In this document: one piece after another, positions 1 through 7,477 of the stretch
How the letters are laid out: each line of letters begins with the position of its first letter
Position numbering within the stretch: the stretch's first letter is position 1
Source: JBDFMH01 sp047238125
GTDB lineage: Bacteria; Pseudomonadota; Alphaproteobacteria; Sphingomonadales; Sphingomonadaceae
Direction of reading: 5' to 3'
Length of the DNA: 64,000 bases
Assembly: GCF_047238125.1 (NCBI RefSeq)
Contig: NZ_JBDFMH010000001.1
Location: 3,286,001-3,350,000 of the forward strand
The notes under the pieces: model-generated
Told to the model about the DNA's origin: nothing
What the model saw: only the letters and a program-made list of their open reading frames with translations
Databases searched by the model: none
Made by a program: the position numbers and the translations under genes

Positions 1-315
1 TTGGTCCGCTAAATGAGAGAACAAAACAGTATTATCTAATACTAGAAATTTTCTACAATACTCAGGCCTCATTGGCATTGTAACGCACACAGAGATGCCG
101 CGACTTATGTACATGCCATACTCAGATATTCTATGGCGGTGTATAATAACATTTCTGCCGTCTGCAGAATAGTCTTCAATCCGCCCTGTCGTTGACGGAT
201 CGCCAAATTCAATCCTTATCCCCTGGAGGGATTTAGAATTCGTATGATCTCTGGGGATCTGCTCATTGCCAATGAGATGGAGCACTACAGTTAACCAAAC
301 TGTAGAAAGGGTCAT
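1..315 (-). CDS. Unrecognised protein, 5' part only, cut by the left edge
   Basis: An ATG at 313-315 on the minus strand opens a frame of 105 codons with no stop up to base 1. A GGAG sits about 8 nt upstream of the start. The visible protein begins MTLSTVWLTVVLHLIG and continues into a polar region containing GRIEDYSADGRNVIIH. I recognise no family. Codons such as TTA, ATA, AGA and CTA, rare elsewhere in the window, are frequent, and the first 300 bases are only about 43% G+C. This suggests a recently acquired gene or the end of a genomic island. The gene is divergent from argD. It could be a chance open frame, but 105 codons without a stop in AT-rich DNA with a placed ribosome site argues for a real gene. 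Confidence 0.55.
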   Translation of the reverse strand, partial: MTLSTVWLTVVLHLIGNEQIPRDHTNSKSLQGIRIEFGDPSTTGRIEDYSADGRNVIIHRHRISEYGMYISRGISVCVTMPMRPEYCRKFLVLDNTVLFSHLADQ

Positions 316-467
316 CGGGTAAACTCCGCTAGCGCAGGTAGGCTACCGAAAAGCGACGCGACTGCAATGGGCTATGGCAGGCGCGGGGTGAATGGGTGCC
401 TTGCAGACGGCAGGCGCAAACTGCGTGAGCCGTAAGGCTCCCGGCGCGATCCGGGGCCTGACGTCAG

Positions 468-496
468 TTGACGGATTACTGGTCGCCCTCTAGGAT
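468..496 (+). promoter_or_regulatory. Candidate sigma-70-type promoter for argD
   Basis: TTGACG at 468-473 and TAGGAT at 491-496 are separated by exactly 17 nt, about 80 nt upstream of the argD start. No better -35/-10 pair was seen in the 261-base gap between the left-edge gene and argD. Confidence 0.5.
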
Positions 497-506
497 ACCG
501 GCTCGA

Positions 507-532
507 AAGGCGGCCGGCACGGGTCGCCTTTT
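507..532 (+). promoter_or_regulatory. Hairpin followed by a T-run in the argD leader
   Basis: AAGGCG (507-512) pairs with CGCCTT (525-530) across a 12-nt loop, and the T-run extends to 532. It lies between the candidate promoter and the argD ribosome site. It could be a weak intrinsic terminator or attenuator; the short stem makes this tentative. Confidence 0.25.
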
Positions 533-576
533 CGCGTTCTGGAGTCCGTCCGGCTATTTCCTCGAGGAGCTTTCCT

Positions 577-1767
577 ATGTCGATCACCCCGCTGATGCCT
601 GTCTATCCGCGCTGCGGGGTGCGGCCGGTGCGAGGCGAGGGGTGTCACCTGATCGGCGAAGACGGGCAGCGCTACCTGGACTTCGCCAGCGGCATCGCGG
701 TCAACCTGCTCGGCCATGGCCATCCGGCGCTGACGAAGGCGATCCAGGAGCAGGCGGCGACGTTGATCCACGTATCGAACCTCTATGGCAGCCCGCAGGG
801 CGAGGCGCTGGCGCAGCGGCTGGTGGATAACAGCTTCGCCGATACGGTGTTCTTCACCAATTCGGGCGCGGAAGCAGTGGAGTGCGCGATCAAGACCGCG
901 CGTCGCTATCATTTCGCGAACGGCAATCCGCAGCGCACGAAGATCCTGTCCTTCTCGAGCGCGTTCCACGGCCGCACGCTGGGCACGATCAGCGCCACCA
1001 ACCAGCCGAAGATGCGCGAGGGGTTCGAGCCGCTGCTGCCGGGCTTCGAGGTGCTGCCGTTCGACGATCTCGCCGCCGCCGAAGCCGCGATCGACGAGAC
1101 CACCGCCGGCTTCCTGGTGGAGCCGGTGCAGGGTGAAGGCGGCATCAAGCCGGCATCGCAGGCGTTCCTCCAGGGGCTCCGCCGGCTGTGCGACGCGCAT
1201 GGCCTGCTGCTGATCCTGGACGAGGTGCAGTGCGGCGTGGCGCGCACCGGCACGCTCTATGCCCATGAGCAGTACGGCATCACGCCGGACATCATGGCGA
1301 CCGCCAAGGGCATCGGCGGCGGCTTTCCGCTCGGCGCGTGCCTGGCGACCGAGGAAGCGGCCAAGGGCATGGTGATCGGCACGCACGGATCGACCTATGG
1401 CGGCAACCCGTTGGCGATGGCGGCGGGGCAGGCAGTGCTCGACGTGATCCTGGCGCCCGGCTTCATGGATCAGGTGCGCGCGACCGGCGACCGGCTGCGC
1501 CAGGCGCTGGAACAGATGATCCCCAACCATGATCATCTGTTCGAAGGCGTGCGCGGAATGGGCCTGATGCTGGGCGTGAAACTGAAAAGCGACAGCCGCG
1601 CGTTCGTGGCGCATCTGCGCGATCATCATAATCTGCTGACGGTAGCGGCGGGCGACAACGTCGTGCGCGTGCTGCCGCCGCTGGTGATCGACGACAGCCA
1701 TATCGCCGAGTTCATCGAGAAGCTGTCCGCCGGCGCGCGGGCCTATCAGGTGCCGGAAGCGGCGTGA
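577..1767 (+). CDS. argD: Acetylornithine aminotransferase (class III, PLP-dependent)
   Basis: This 396-residue cytoplasmic enzyme transfers an amino group from glutamate to N-acetylglutamate semialdehyde to give N-acetylornithine in arginine synthesis. It may also act as succinyldiaminopimelate aminotransferase. Seen: the NSGAEAVECAIK cofactor-phosphate region, the LDEVQCG motif with the PLP-contacting Asp, and ATAKGIGGGFPLGA with the Schiff-base lysine at residue 244. Length and order are normal for the family. The ATG at 577 has GAGGAG at 564-569, 7 nt upstream. argF follows, so the two form an arginine gene pair. Confidence 0.95.
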   Translation: MSITPLMPVYPRCGVRPVRGEGCHLIGEDGQRYLDFASGIAVNLLGHGHPALTKAIQEQAATLIHVSNLYGSPQGEALAQRLVDNSFADTVFFTNSGAEAVECAIKTARRYHFANGNPQRTKILSFSSAFHGRTLGTISATNQPKMREGFEPLLPGFEVLPFDDLAAAEAAIDETTAGFLVEPVQGEGGIKPASQAFLQGLRRLCDAHGLLLILDEVQCGVARTGTLYAHEQYGITPDIMATAKGIGGGFPLGACLATEEAAKGMVIGTHGSTYGGNPLAMAAGQAVLDVILAPGFMDQVRATGDRLRQALEQMIPNHDHLFEGVRGMGLMLGVKLKSDSRAFVAHLRDHHNLLTVAAGDNVVRVLPPLVIDDSHIAEFIEKLSAGARAYQVPEAA

Positions 1768-1775
1768 CCATGATC

Positions 1776-1890
1776 CTCCCCCGCGGGGGGAGGGGGCCGG
1801 CCGCTGGCTGGTGGAGGGGTATCGCACAGTCGTTGGGGTTATACCCCTTCATCACGGCTTTGCAGCGGTCCCCCTCTCCCTGTGGGGGAG
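1776..1890. repeat. Large imperfect inverted repeat between argD and argF
   Basis: The segment 1776-1822 and the reverse complement of 1841-1890 match over most of their length: CTCCCCC at the outer ends, GAGGGGG in the middle, and GGGGTAT at the inner ends. This looks like a dispersed intergenic palindrome. Its right end supplies the GGGGGAG that serves as ribosome site for argF. Confidence 0.65.
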
Positions 1891-1899
1891 CAACATGAT

Positions 1900-2826
1900 A
1901 TGAACCATTTCACCGATCTTGCCGATGCCGGGGCGGATGCGATCGCGGCGATGCTGAACGACGCGCAGGATCGCAAGGCGGCGCGTGCCGGCTGGCCGAA
2001 AGGACGGGTGGACGCCGATGCGCCGCTGGCGGGCCATACGCTGGCGATGATCTTCGAGAAGAACAGCACGCGCACCCGCGTATCGTTCGACATGGCGATG
2101 CGACAGTTGGGCGGCACCACGATCGTGATGGACGCGGGATCGATGCAGCTCGGCCGCGGCGAGGACATCGCCGATACCGCGCGGGTGCTGTCGCGCTATG
2201 TCGACATCATCATGCTGCGTACCGACGATCACGCCAAGGTGATCGAGATGGCGCGCCATGCCAGCGTGCCGGTGATCAACGGGCTGACCGACCATAGCCA
2301 TCCCTGCCAGATCATGGCCGATCTGCTGACCGTGATCGAACACGGCAAGGCGCTGCCGGGGCTGAAATGGGCGTGGCTGGGCGACGGCAACAATGTGCTC
2401 CATTCGATCGTGGAGGCGGCCGGGCTGATGAAGTTCCAGGTGGCGATCGGCTGCCCCGAGGGCCATGATCCGTCGGCCAAGGTGATCCGCATGGCACAGG
2501 AGCGCGGCGCGCATGTCGCGATCAGCCGCGATGCCGCGACCGCGGCGGCGGGTGCAGACGTGGTGGTGACCGATACCTGGGTGTCGATGGGGCAGGCCCA
2601 TGCCGCCGAGAAGATCGCGGCGATGCAGCCCTATCAGGTGACCGATGCGCTGATGGCCGGCGCCGCGCCCGATGCGCTGTTCCTGCACTGCCTGCCCGCG
2701 CACCGCGGCGAGGAAGTGGTGCCGGCGGTGATCGACGGGCCGAAGTCGGCGATCTGGGACGAGGCGGAGAACCGGCTGCACGCGCAGAAATCGGTGCTGC
2801 TGTGGTGCCTGGGGCGGCTCGGCTGA
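1900..2826 (+). CDS. argF: Ornithine carbamoyltransferase
   Basis: This 308-residue enzyme makes citrulline from ornithine and carbamoyl phosphate. The family signatures are all present: FEKNSTRTRVSFD (carbamoyl-phosphate STRTR motif), HPCQ, and HCLPAHRGEEV near the C terminus (ornithine-binding Cys). ATG at 1900 is chosen because GGGGGAG at 1884-1890 is 9 nt upstream. An in-frame GTG at 1882 would place the start inside that purine tract. It lies 132 nt after argD on the same strand, separated only by the palindromic element. Confidence 0.95.
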   Translation: MNHFTDLADAGADAIAAMLNDAQDRKAARAGWPKGRVDADAPLAGHTLAMIFEKNSTRTRVSFDMAMRQLGGTTIVMDAGSMQLGRGEDIADTARVLSRYVDIIMLRTDDHAKVIEMARHASVPVINGLTDHSHPCQIMADLLTVIEHGKALPGLKWAWLGDGNNVLHSIVEAAGLMKFQVAIGCPEGHDPSAKVIRMAQERGAHVAISRDAATAAAGADVVVTDTWVSMGQAHAAEKIAAMQPYQVTDALMAGAAPDALFLHCLPAHRGEEVVPAVIDGPKSAIWDEAENRLHAQKSVLLWCLGRLG

Positions 2827-2892
2827 CGGTTGTCGCAGGGCTCGGCGCTTCCTATTTCCGCCGATCATCGGCGATCGATGCTTCATCCGTCA

Positions 2893-2911
2893 CCCTGAAC
2901 TTGGTTCAGGG
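2893..2911. repeat. REP-like palindrome upstream of hslO
   Basis: CCCTGAAC (2893-2900) and GTTCAGGG (2904-2911) form a perfect 8-bp stem with a TTG loop inside GTCACCCTGAAC...GGTCCA. This is the typical form of a dispersed sphingomonad REP element. It sits in the 157-base gap between argF and hslO. Confidence 0.6.
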
Positions 2912-2983
2912 TCCACTCCTCCATCGGCGATCGCGCCTGTGGCGCAGTGGATGCTGGATGGGAGAACGCGCCGCGACTGGAGA

Positions 2984-3961
2984 ATGACGTTGATCAACGG
3001 CAATGGTGACGGCCGGCACGGGGCCGCGGTGACGCTGCATGTCGACAAGGCGCAGGGGTTCCTGATCCCCGAACGCCATGCCCGCGGCCGGATCGTGCGG
3101 ATCGGGCCGGCGCTGGATGCGATCCTGGGCAAGCATGGCTATCCGCCGGTGATCGCCAAGGTGCTGGCCGAGGCTCTGGTGCTGGCGGCGCTACTGGGAT
3201 CGACGCTGAAGGACGAAGCCGGTCAGTTGACGCTGCAGGCGCAGACCGAGGGCGGCGCGATCGACCTGCTGGTGTGCGATTATCGCGGTGGCGAGATGCG
3301 TGGCTATGTTCGCCACGATCCCGATCGGCTGGCCGAGATGCCCGCGGATCCTTCGCTGTTCGCGCTGTTCGGCAAGGGCTATCTGGCGATCACGTTCGAT
3401 CAGGCGACAACCGGCGAGCGCTATCAGGGCATCGTGCCGCTGGAGGGCGGATCGCTGGCGGAAGCGGCCGAGGCCTATTTCCAGCAGTCCGAGCAGCTGC
3501 CGAGCCTGGTACGGGTGGCGGTGCGCGGCGACGATGGCGCCGGGCGCGTGGCCGGCGGGCTGCTGATCCAGCACCTGCCGGAAGGCGAGGAAGGGCGCGA
3601 TCGGATCCACACCCGGCTCGACCATCCCGAGTGGGAGCATGTGGCGGCGCTCGCCGGCACGATCGCGCCGGACGAGCTGGCCGATCCGGCGCTGCCGATG
3701 GAGACGATCATGTGGCGGCTGTTCAACGAGGAGAGCGAGGTGCGCGTGCTGCCCGCGATCACGCTGTCACGCGGCTGCCGCTGCAATGCCGACCATGTCC
3801 GCGACGTGATCGCCCGCTTCCCGGCGGACGAACGCGCGGCGATGGCCGACTCGACCGGCCATATCCGGGTGAACTGCGAATTCTGTTCGGTCAGCTATCC
3901 GCTCGCGCTCGACAGCTTTTCCGACGAAATCACGATCGGCGGCGACGAAACGACCAAATAG
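2984..3961 (+). CDS. hslO: Redox-regulated chaperone Hsp33
   Basis: Hsp33 is a cytoplasmic holdase activated when oxidation of its four zinc-ligand cysteines unfolds the C-terminal domain. The cysteines are seen as GCRCNADH and CEFC near the C terminus, in the CxC...CxxC arrangement. The N-terminal domain is of ordinary length. ATG at 2984 gives MTLINGNGDG and 325 residues. An in-frame ATG at 2939 lies in the repeat-containing region and is less likely. The ribosome site is weak (GGAG only 2 nt before 2984), so the start is uncertain. Confidence 0.9.
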   Translation: MTLINGNGDGRHGAAVTLHVDKAQGFLIPERHARGRIVRIGPALDAILGKHGYPPVIAKVLAEALVLAALLGSTLKDEAGQLTLQAQTEGGAIDLLVCDYRGGEMRGYVRHDPDRLAEMPADPSLFALFGKGYLAITFDQATTGERYQGIVPLEGGSLAEAAEAYFQQSEQLPSLVRVAVRGDDGAGRVAGGLLIQHLPEGEEGRDRIHTRLDHPEWEHVAALAGTIAPDELADPALPMETIMWRLFNEESEVRVLPAITLSRGCRCNADHVRDVIARFPADERAAMADSTGHIRVNCEFCSVSYPLALDSFSDEITIGGDETTK

Positions 3962-4108
3962 GGACAGTCTTCGACCGGCTTACGGCGTTTGCAATGTCCG
4001 GACGATCGATTGTTAAGGGCTTTTGTGCGATAGCTCACAGCGTCGGCGGGGCGGGGGCGTCATAGACCGACCAAGTCGCAGACAGCTTTATTCTTCGAGG
4101 ACAGGACG

Positions 4109-4543
4109 ATGTCGATCGGCCGTACATTCCATATTGTCGCCCTGATTGCCGGCGCGCTTGCTGCCCCGGCCGCGCTTGCCGCCCCGGCCGCGCCGCTGGC
4201 GGTGCTGGCCGGGCTGGAAGCAGGCCGCTGGGAAATCCGCGTGGAGGGTGAGCAGGCGCGCGCGATGTGCCTGGCCGATACCGCGCAGCTGATGCAGGTG
4301 CGGCACGGATCGGCGGCCTGCAGCCGGCTGGTGATCGCCAGCGACAAGCAGAGCGCGACTGTCCACTATAGCTGCCCCGGGGCGGGCTGGGGACGCACCA
4401 CGCTGCGCGCATCCACCCCCCGCAGCGTGAAGATCAACACGCAGGGCATCGCCGACAACGCGCCGTTCGCCTACTCGGTCGAGGCGCGCAAGACCGGCGA
4501 GTGCGGAGCGCTGGCCGCGATGTCGTCGATCGGCCGCCGCTGA
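4109..4543 (+). CDS. Small secreted protein, DUF3617-like
   Basis: A 144-residue protein with an Ala-rich signal peptide ending near LAAPAAPLA. The mature part has GLEAGRWEIRVEG, three conserved-looking cysteines, and SYSC-type spacing that resembles DUF3617 proteins, which are periplasmic proteins of unknown role. GAGGACAGG lies just before the ATG. It stands alone between hslO and the candidate small RNA. The family assignment rests on overall resemblance, not a diagnostic motif. Confidence 0.75.
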   Translation: MSIGRTFHIVALIAGALAAPAALAAPAAPLAVLAGLEAGRWEIRVEGEQARAMCLADTAQLMQVRHGSAACSRLVIASDKQSATVHYSCPGAGWGRTTLRASTPRSVKINTQGIADNAPFAYSVEARKTGECGALAAMSSIGRR

Positions 4544-4582
4544 GCCCGGCTCCGTTCAGCGGGGGTTTACCATTGCCGTGCT

Positions 4583-4682
4583 AGGGCTTTGACGTCGCCT
4601 TTCCTTCGGGGGAGGCGCTTCCTCCCTAGCCGGTCCATCGAGACCGAACCTGGGCCGTCCGTTTTGGGCGGCCCGTCTTTTT
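4583..4682 (+). ncRNA. Candidate small RNA with three hairpins, suhB/mmgR-like
   Basis: Three consecutive stems are visible: GCCTTTCC/GGGAGGC, CGGTC/GACCG, and a strong terminator stem with a T-run at 4652-4682. A CTTCCTCCCTAG segment between the first two stems stays unpaired and is an anti-Shine-Dalgarno sequence. This layout resembles the alphaproteobacterial suhB/mmgR (alpha-r8) RNA family, which carries exposed CCUCCC segments. No protein fits here. The 5' end is an estimate, as no clear promoter was identified. Confidence 0.5.
4652..4682 (+). terminator. Intrinsic terminator of the candidate small RNA
   Basis: GGGCCGTCC and GGGCGGCCC form a 9-bp stem (one G-T pair) around GTTTT, followed by GTCTTTTT. 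It isolates the upstream transcription unit from queC. Confidence 0.8.
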
Positions 4683-4724
4683 GTGCGCTTGCAGCATGGC
4701 GCGGCGAGGACTAGCGGCTGGCGC

Positions 4725-5423
4725 ATGACACAGAGTGCAGCGCCGCTTGCCGTCGCCCTGATCTCGGGTGGGCTGGATTCGATGGTCGCCGCCGCGCTGG
4801 CCCGCGAGCAGGGTTATCGCCTGCTGGCGCTGACCATCAACTACAACCAGCGCCATTTGGTAGAACTGAGCGCCGCGCGCCGGATCGCAGCGTTGTTGGG
4901 GGCGGAGCGCCATGTGCTGCTGCCAATTGATCTCTCGCTGTTCGGCGGATCTGCGCTGACCGATGCGATCGCGGTACCGAAGAACGGCGTCGGCTCAGAC
5001 ATCCCCGTTACCTACGTGCCGGCGCGCAACACCGTGTTCCTGAGCCTGTCGCTGGCCTGGGCGGAGGCGGCGCGCGCCGAACGGCTGGTGATCGGTATCA
5101 ATGCGCTGGATTATTCGGGCTATCCCGATTGCCGGCCGGAATTCGTCTCGGCGTTCGAGGCGCTGGCCGACGTCGCGACCAAGGCCGGGGTCGAAGGCGA
5201 GCGCATCCGCGTACTGGCACCGCTGGTGGCGATGACGAAAGCCGATATCGTACGCGAAGCCGCGCGGCTGGGGCTGGACGCGGGGCTGAGCTGGTCCTGC
5301 TACGATCCCGCGCCGGGCGGGCTGCATTGCGGCCTGTGCGACAGCTGCCGGTTGCGCGCGCGCGGTTTCCAGGAAGCCGGGCTGCCCGATCCGACCCGCT
5401 ATGCCGTGCAGCCCGCCGCATGA
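4725..5423 (+). CDS. queC: 7-cyano-7-deazaguanine synthase (queuosine pathway)
   Basis: QueC converts 7-carboxy-7-deazaguanine to preQ0 using ATP and ammonia. Seen: the PP-loop SGGLDSMVAA at the N terminus, and the zinc-binding cysteines in SWSCYDP...HCGLCDSC near the C terminus. ATG at 4725 (MTQSAAPLAVAL) fits the family start. An upstream in-frame ATG at 4683 begins within 3 nt of the terminator and is rejected. It overlaps queE by 4 nt (ATGA), so the two genes are translationally coupled. 232 residues is the usual length. Confidence 0.95.
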   Translation: MTQSAAPLAVALISGGLDSMVAAALAREQGYRLLALTINYNQRHLVELSAARRIAALLGAERHVLLPIDLSLFGGSALTDAIAVPKNGVGSDIPVTYVPARNTVFLSLSLAWAEAARAERLVIGINALDYSGYPDCRPEFVSAFEALADVATKAGVEGERIRVLAPLVAMTKADIVREAARLGLDAGLSWSCYDPAPGGLHCGLCDSCRLRARGFQEAGLPDPTRYAVQPAA

Positions 5424-6064
5424 GCTATGCCGTCAAGGAGATGTTCCTGACACTGCAGGGCGAGGGGCTTCAGGTCGGTCGGCGCGCGGTGTTCTGTCGC
5501 TTCGCAGGCTGCAACCTGTGGTCCGGCCGCGAGCAGGACCGGGAGACCGCGGCCTGCACCTTTTGCGACACCGAATTCGTTGGACTGGATGGCGATGGGG
5601 GTGGCCGCTATCCCGATGCCGCCGCGCTAGCCGCTGCCGCGCGCAGATTGTGGTCGGGGTGGATCGAGGAACCGGGCGGACGGCCGCTGATCGTTCTGAC
5701 CGGCGGCGAGCCGATGCTGCAGGTGGACGACGCGCTGGTCGACGCGCTGCACGGCGCGGGCTTCGAGATCGCGATCGAGACCAACGGGACGCTGCCGGTG
5801 GCGACCGGGATCGACTGGATCTGCGTCAGCCCGAAGGCCGGCAATCCGGTCGTGCAACGGAGCGGCAACGAGCTGAAGCTGGTCTGGCCGCAGCCGGGCG
5901 TCGACTGGAAGGAAATGGAGGCGTGGGATTTCGCCCATTTCCTGATCCAGCCCATGGACGGGACGAACCAGGTCGATGCGCGCAACGCGGCGATGAAATT
6001 CGTGATGATGCACCCGCGCTGGCGGCTAAGCCTGCAGACGCACAAGCTTATCGGGCTCAGGTAA
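5420..6064 (+). CDS. queE: 7-carboxy-7-deazaguanine synthase, radical SAM
   Basis: QueE rearranges 6-carboxytetrahydropterin to 7-carboxy-7-deazaguanine, the substrate of QueC. The Fe-S cluster site has the CX14CX2C form (CNLWSG...CTFCDTEF) known for the short QueE subgroup, and LTGGEPMLQ is the SAM-contacting GGEP motif. The 214-residue length is normal. The ATG overlaps the queC stop. The other queuosine genes are not in this window. Confidence 0.93.
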   Translation: MSYAVKEMFLTLQGEGLQVGRRAVFCRFAGCNLWSGREQDRETAACTFCDTEFVGLDGDGGGRYPDAAALAAAARRLWSGWIEEPGGRPLIVLTGGEPMLQVDDALVDALHGAGFEIAIETNGTLPVATGIDWICVSPKAGNPVVQRSGNELKLVWPQPGVDWKEMEAWDFAHFLIQPMDGTNQVDARNAAMKFVMMHPRWRLSLQTHKLIGLR

Positions 6065-6069
6065 AGGCC

Positions 6070-6663
6070 TCAGCCGAACAGCCAGATCGCGAGATGACGC
6101 TGGCCGACGAAGGCGAAGCCGCCGGCCACGAGAAACGCACCGAACACCAGGCTGAGCACGACGATGCGGTGGCGCACGACCTGATGGCGGCGGGCATTGG
6201 CGATCAGCCGTGGCACCGAAACCAGCGTCAGCACGACGAAGATGTGGATCGCGCTGAATCCACCCGAAATGGTGCGGATGAAAAAGGCGGCGCAGGCAGT
6301 GGCGACCATCAGGCCGCACCATAGATATCCCATTCGGCGATGCTGGCGATCACCCTTGGCGGCGAGCAGCAGAAGCGGCGTGAGCGCGAGCGCGGCGATA
6401 ATCGTTGCGAGGTGGATCGCGATCTGGGGCGGCAGCGTGGTCAGCTGGGCGCGGCCGCGCCAGATCGCGATTGCGATCGCCATCAGCAGACCGATCGCCA
6501 GCGCGGACGCGATATATTCTGGCGGGCCGGCGCGGCGGCCGATGCCGACCGGCCGATGCGGGCTGGCAGCGGTGGTCTCGCCGTCCGCCTCGCCGATGTT
6601 CAGCTGCTCCAGCTGGTCTGCGTGGCGCACTTCTCGCGCAGGCGGTTCTTCTTGTCCCAGCAA
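6070..6663 (-). CDS. DUF2306-type integral membrane protein
   Basis: About five hydrophobic segments follow a polar N terminus. Conserved-looking elements include DRQHRRMGYLW and SGGFSAIHIFVVL, matching the DUF2306 pattern (membrane proteins of unknown role). The start is uncertain: the frame opens with TTG at 6663 and has a GTG at 6630, both inside the 3' end of the upstream minus-strand gene that stops at 6600. The real start may be later. The two genes probably form a coupled pair. It converges with queE, leaving 5 nt between them. Confidence 0.7.
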   Translation of the reverse strand: MLGQEEPPAREVRHADQLEQLNIGEADGETTAASPHRPVGIGRRAGPPEYIASALAIGLLMAIAIAIWRGRAQLTTLPPQIAIHLATIIAALALTPLLLLAAKGDRQHRRMGYLWCGLMVATACAAFFIRTISGGFSAIHIFVVLTLVSVPRLIANARRHQVVRHRIVVLSLVFGAFLVAGGFAFVGQRHLAIWLFG

Positions 6664-7280
6664 TCCGCCGACAGCGGCGGCAGCGAGCGCGCCGGCAGCG
6701 CGGCCGGGCGGAAGGCGAACAGCCGATCGCCAAGCGGAACCAGGCTATTGCGAAATTCGCGCATGCGCCGCTCTGCCGTCTCGTGCAGTGTGCCGCGACG
6801 CTGGCCCAGCGCCTCGCGGCCGATCGACCCGGCGGTATCGCAGAAACCGAGCTGGGCGTGGAGAGTGGAGAAGCCGTTATAGGTACGCGTCGTGTACTGA
6901 TCGAGCGCCTTCTGCCAAGTCTTACCGCCGGTGCGCTTGAAATAGTTGGCGATCTCCGAATAGGCGGAGGTCAGTTCGGCCGAATGCTGGCTGAGGATCG
7001 TGTTGTAGTTCTTCACCGTCATCAGCGAAGGGGCGAACTGACATTGCAGAGCCGCGACGTTGAGCCCGGCGCGCATGTTCCACATCAGGTGCGCGGCGAG
7101 TTCCTTCTGGCTGGCGCCGGGCATCGGCAGGCCGACGCCGGGTTCGTCGCCCTTGACCGGTTCACCCGCGAAGCTGGGCGGCATCCAGAACAGGTAGGTG
7201 GCCGATGCGGCTGCGCCGGGCGCCATCGCCGCTGTGGCGATCGCAGCGATTGCCGCGACACGGTGGAACGGGAGCTTCAT
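6600..7280 (-). CDS. Secreted protein of unknown function
   Basis: A 226-residue protein with a clear signal peptide (MKLPFHRVAAIAAIAT..., cleavage near GAAASA). The mature part has LMWNMRAGLNVAALQCQF and paired cysteines but matches no family I know. It contains AALQCQFAPSLMTVKNYN and a Lys/Arg-rich C-terminal region ending in CATQTSWSS. It is followed in the same direction by the DUF2306 membrane protein with overlapping ends. An envelope role is likely from the signal peptide alone. Confidence 0.8.
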   Translation of the reverse strand: MKLPFHRVAAIAAIATAAMAPGAAASATYLFWMPPSFAGEPVKGDEPGVGLPMPGASQKELAAHLMWNMRAGLNVAALQCQFAPSLMTVKNYNTILSQHSAELTSAYSEIANYFKRTGGKTWQKALDQYTTRTYNGFSTLHAQLGFCDTAGSIGREALGQRRGTLHETAERRMREFRNSLVPLGDRLFAFRPAALPARSLPPLSADCWDKKNRLREKCATQTSWSS

Positions 7281-7424
7281 GGTCGGTCAGTCCTCCAGCG
7301 AGGCCGCCGTTAAGCATCAAAGCGCGGCAAAGATAAAGAGTCCGCAGGGCCGAGCCGATCCGGGCCGCCACGATTCAGCGACGGATCGTCCGAAGCGAGT
7401 CATTTGGGCAACAGTGCGCAAAGG

Positions 7425-7455
7425 AAAAGGGCCGCCCGGTCGCCCGGACGGCCCT
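7425..7455 (-). terminator. Intrinsic terminator of the Met-rich lipoprotein gene
   Basis: On the minus strand GGGCCGTCCGG and CCGGGCGGCCC form an 11-bp stem (one G-T pair) around GCGA, followed by TTTT. It lies 22 nt past the stop codon of the lipoprotein gene. Confidence 0.85.
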
Positions 7456-7477
7456 TCCTAACCCACTCGGGCGATGA

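Noticed and set aside
490..1827. 445-codon minus-strand frame opposite argD
   Set aside because: Antisense shadow of an unmistakable argD gene.
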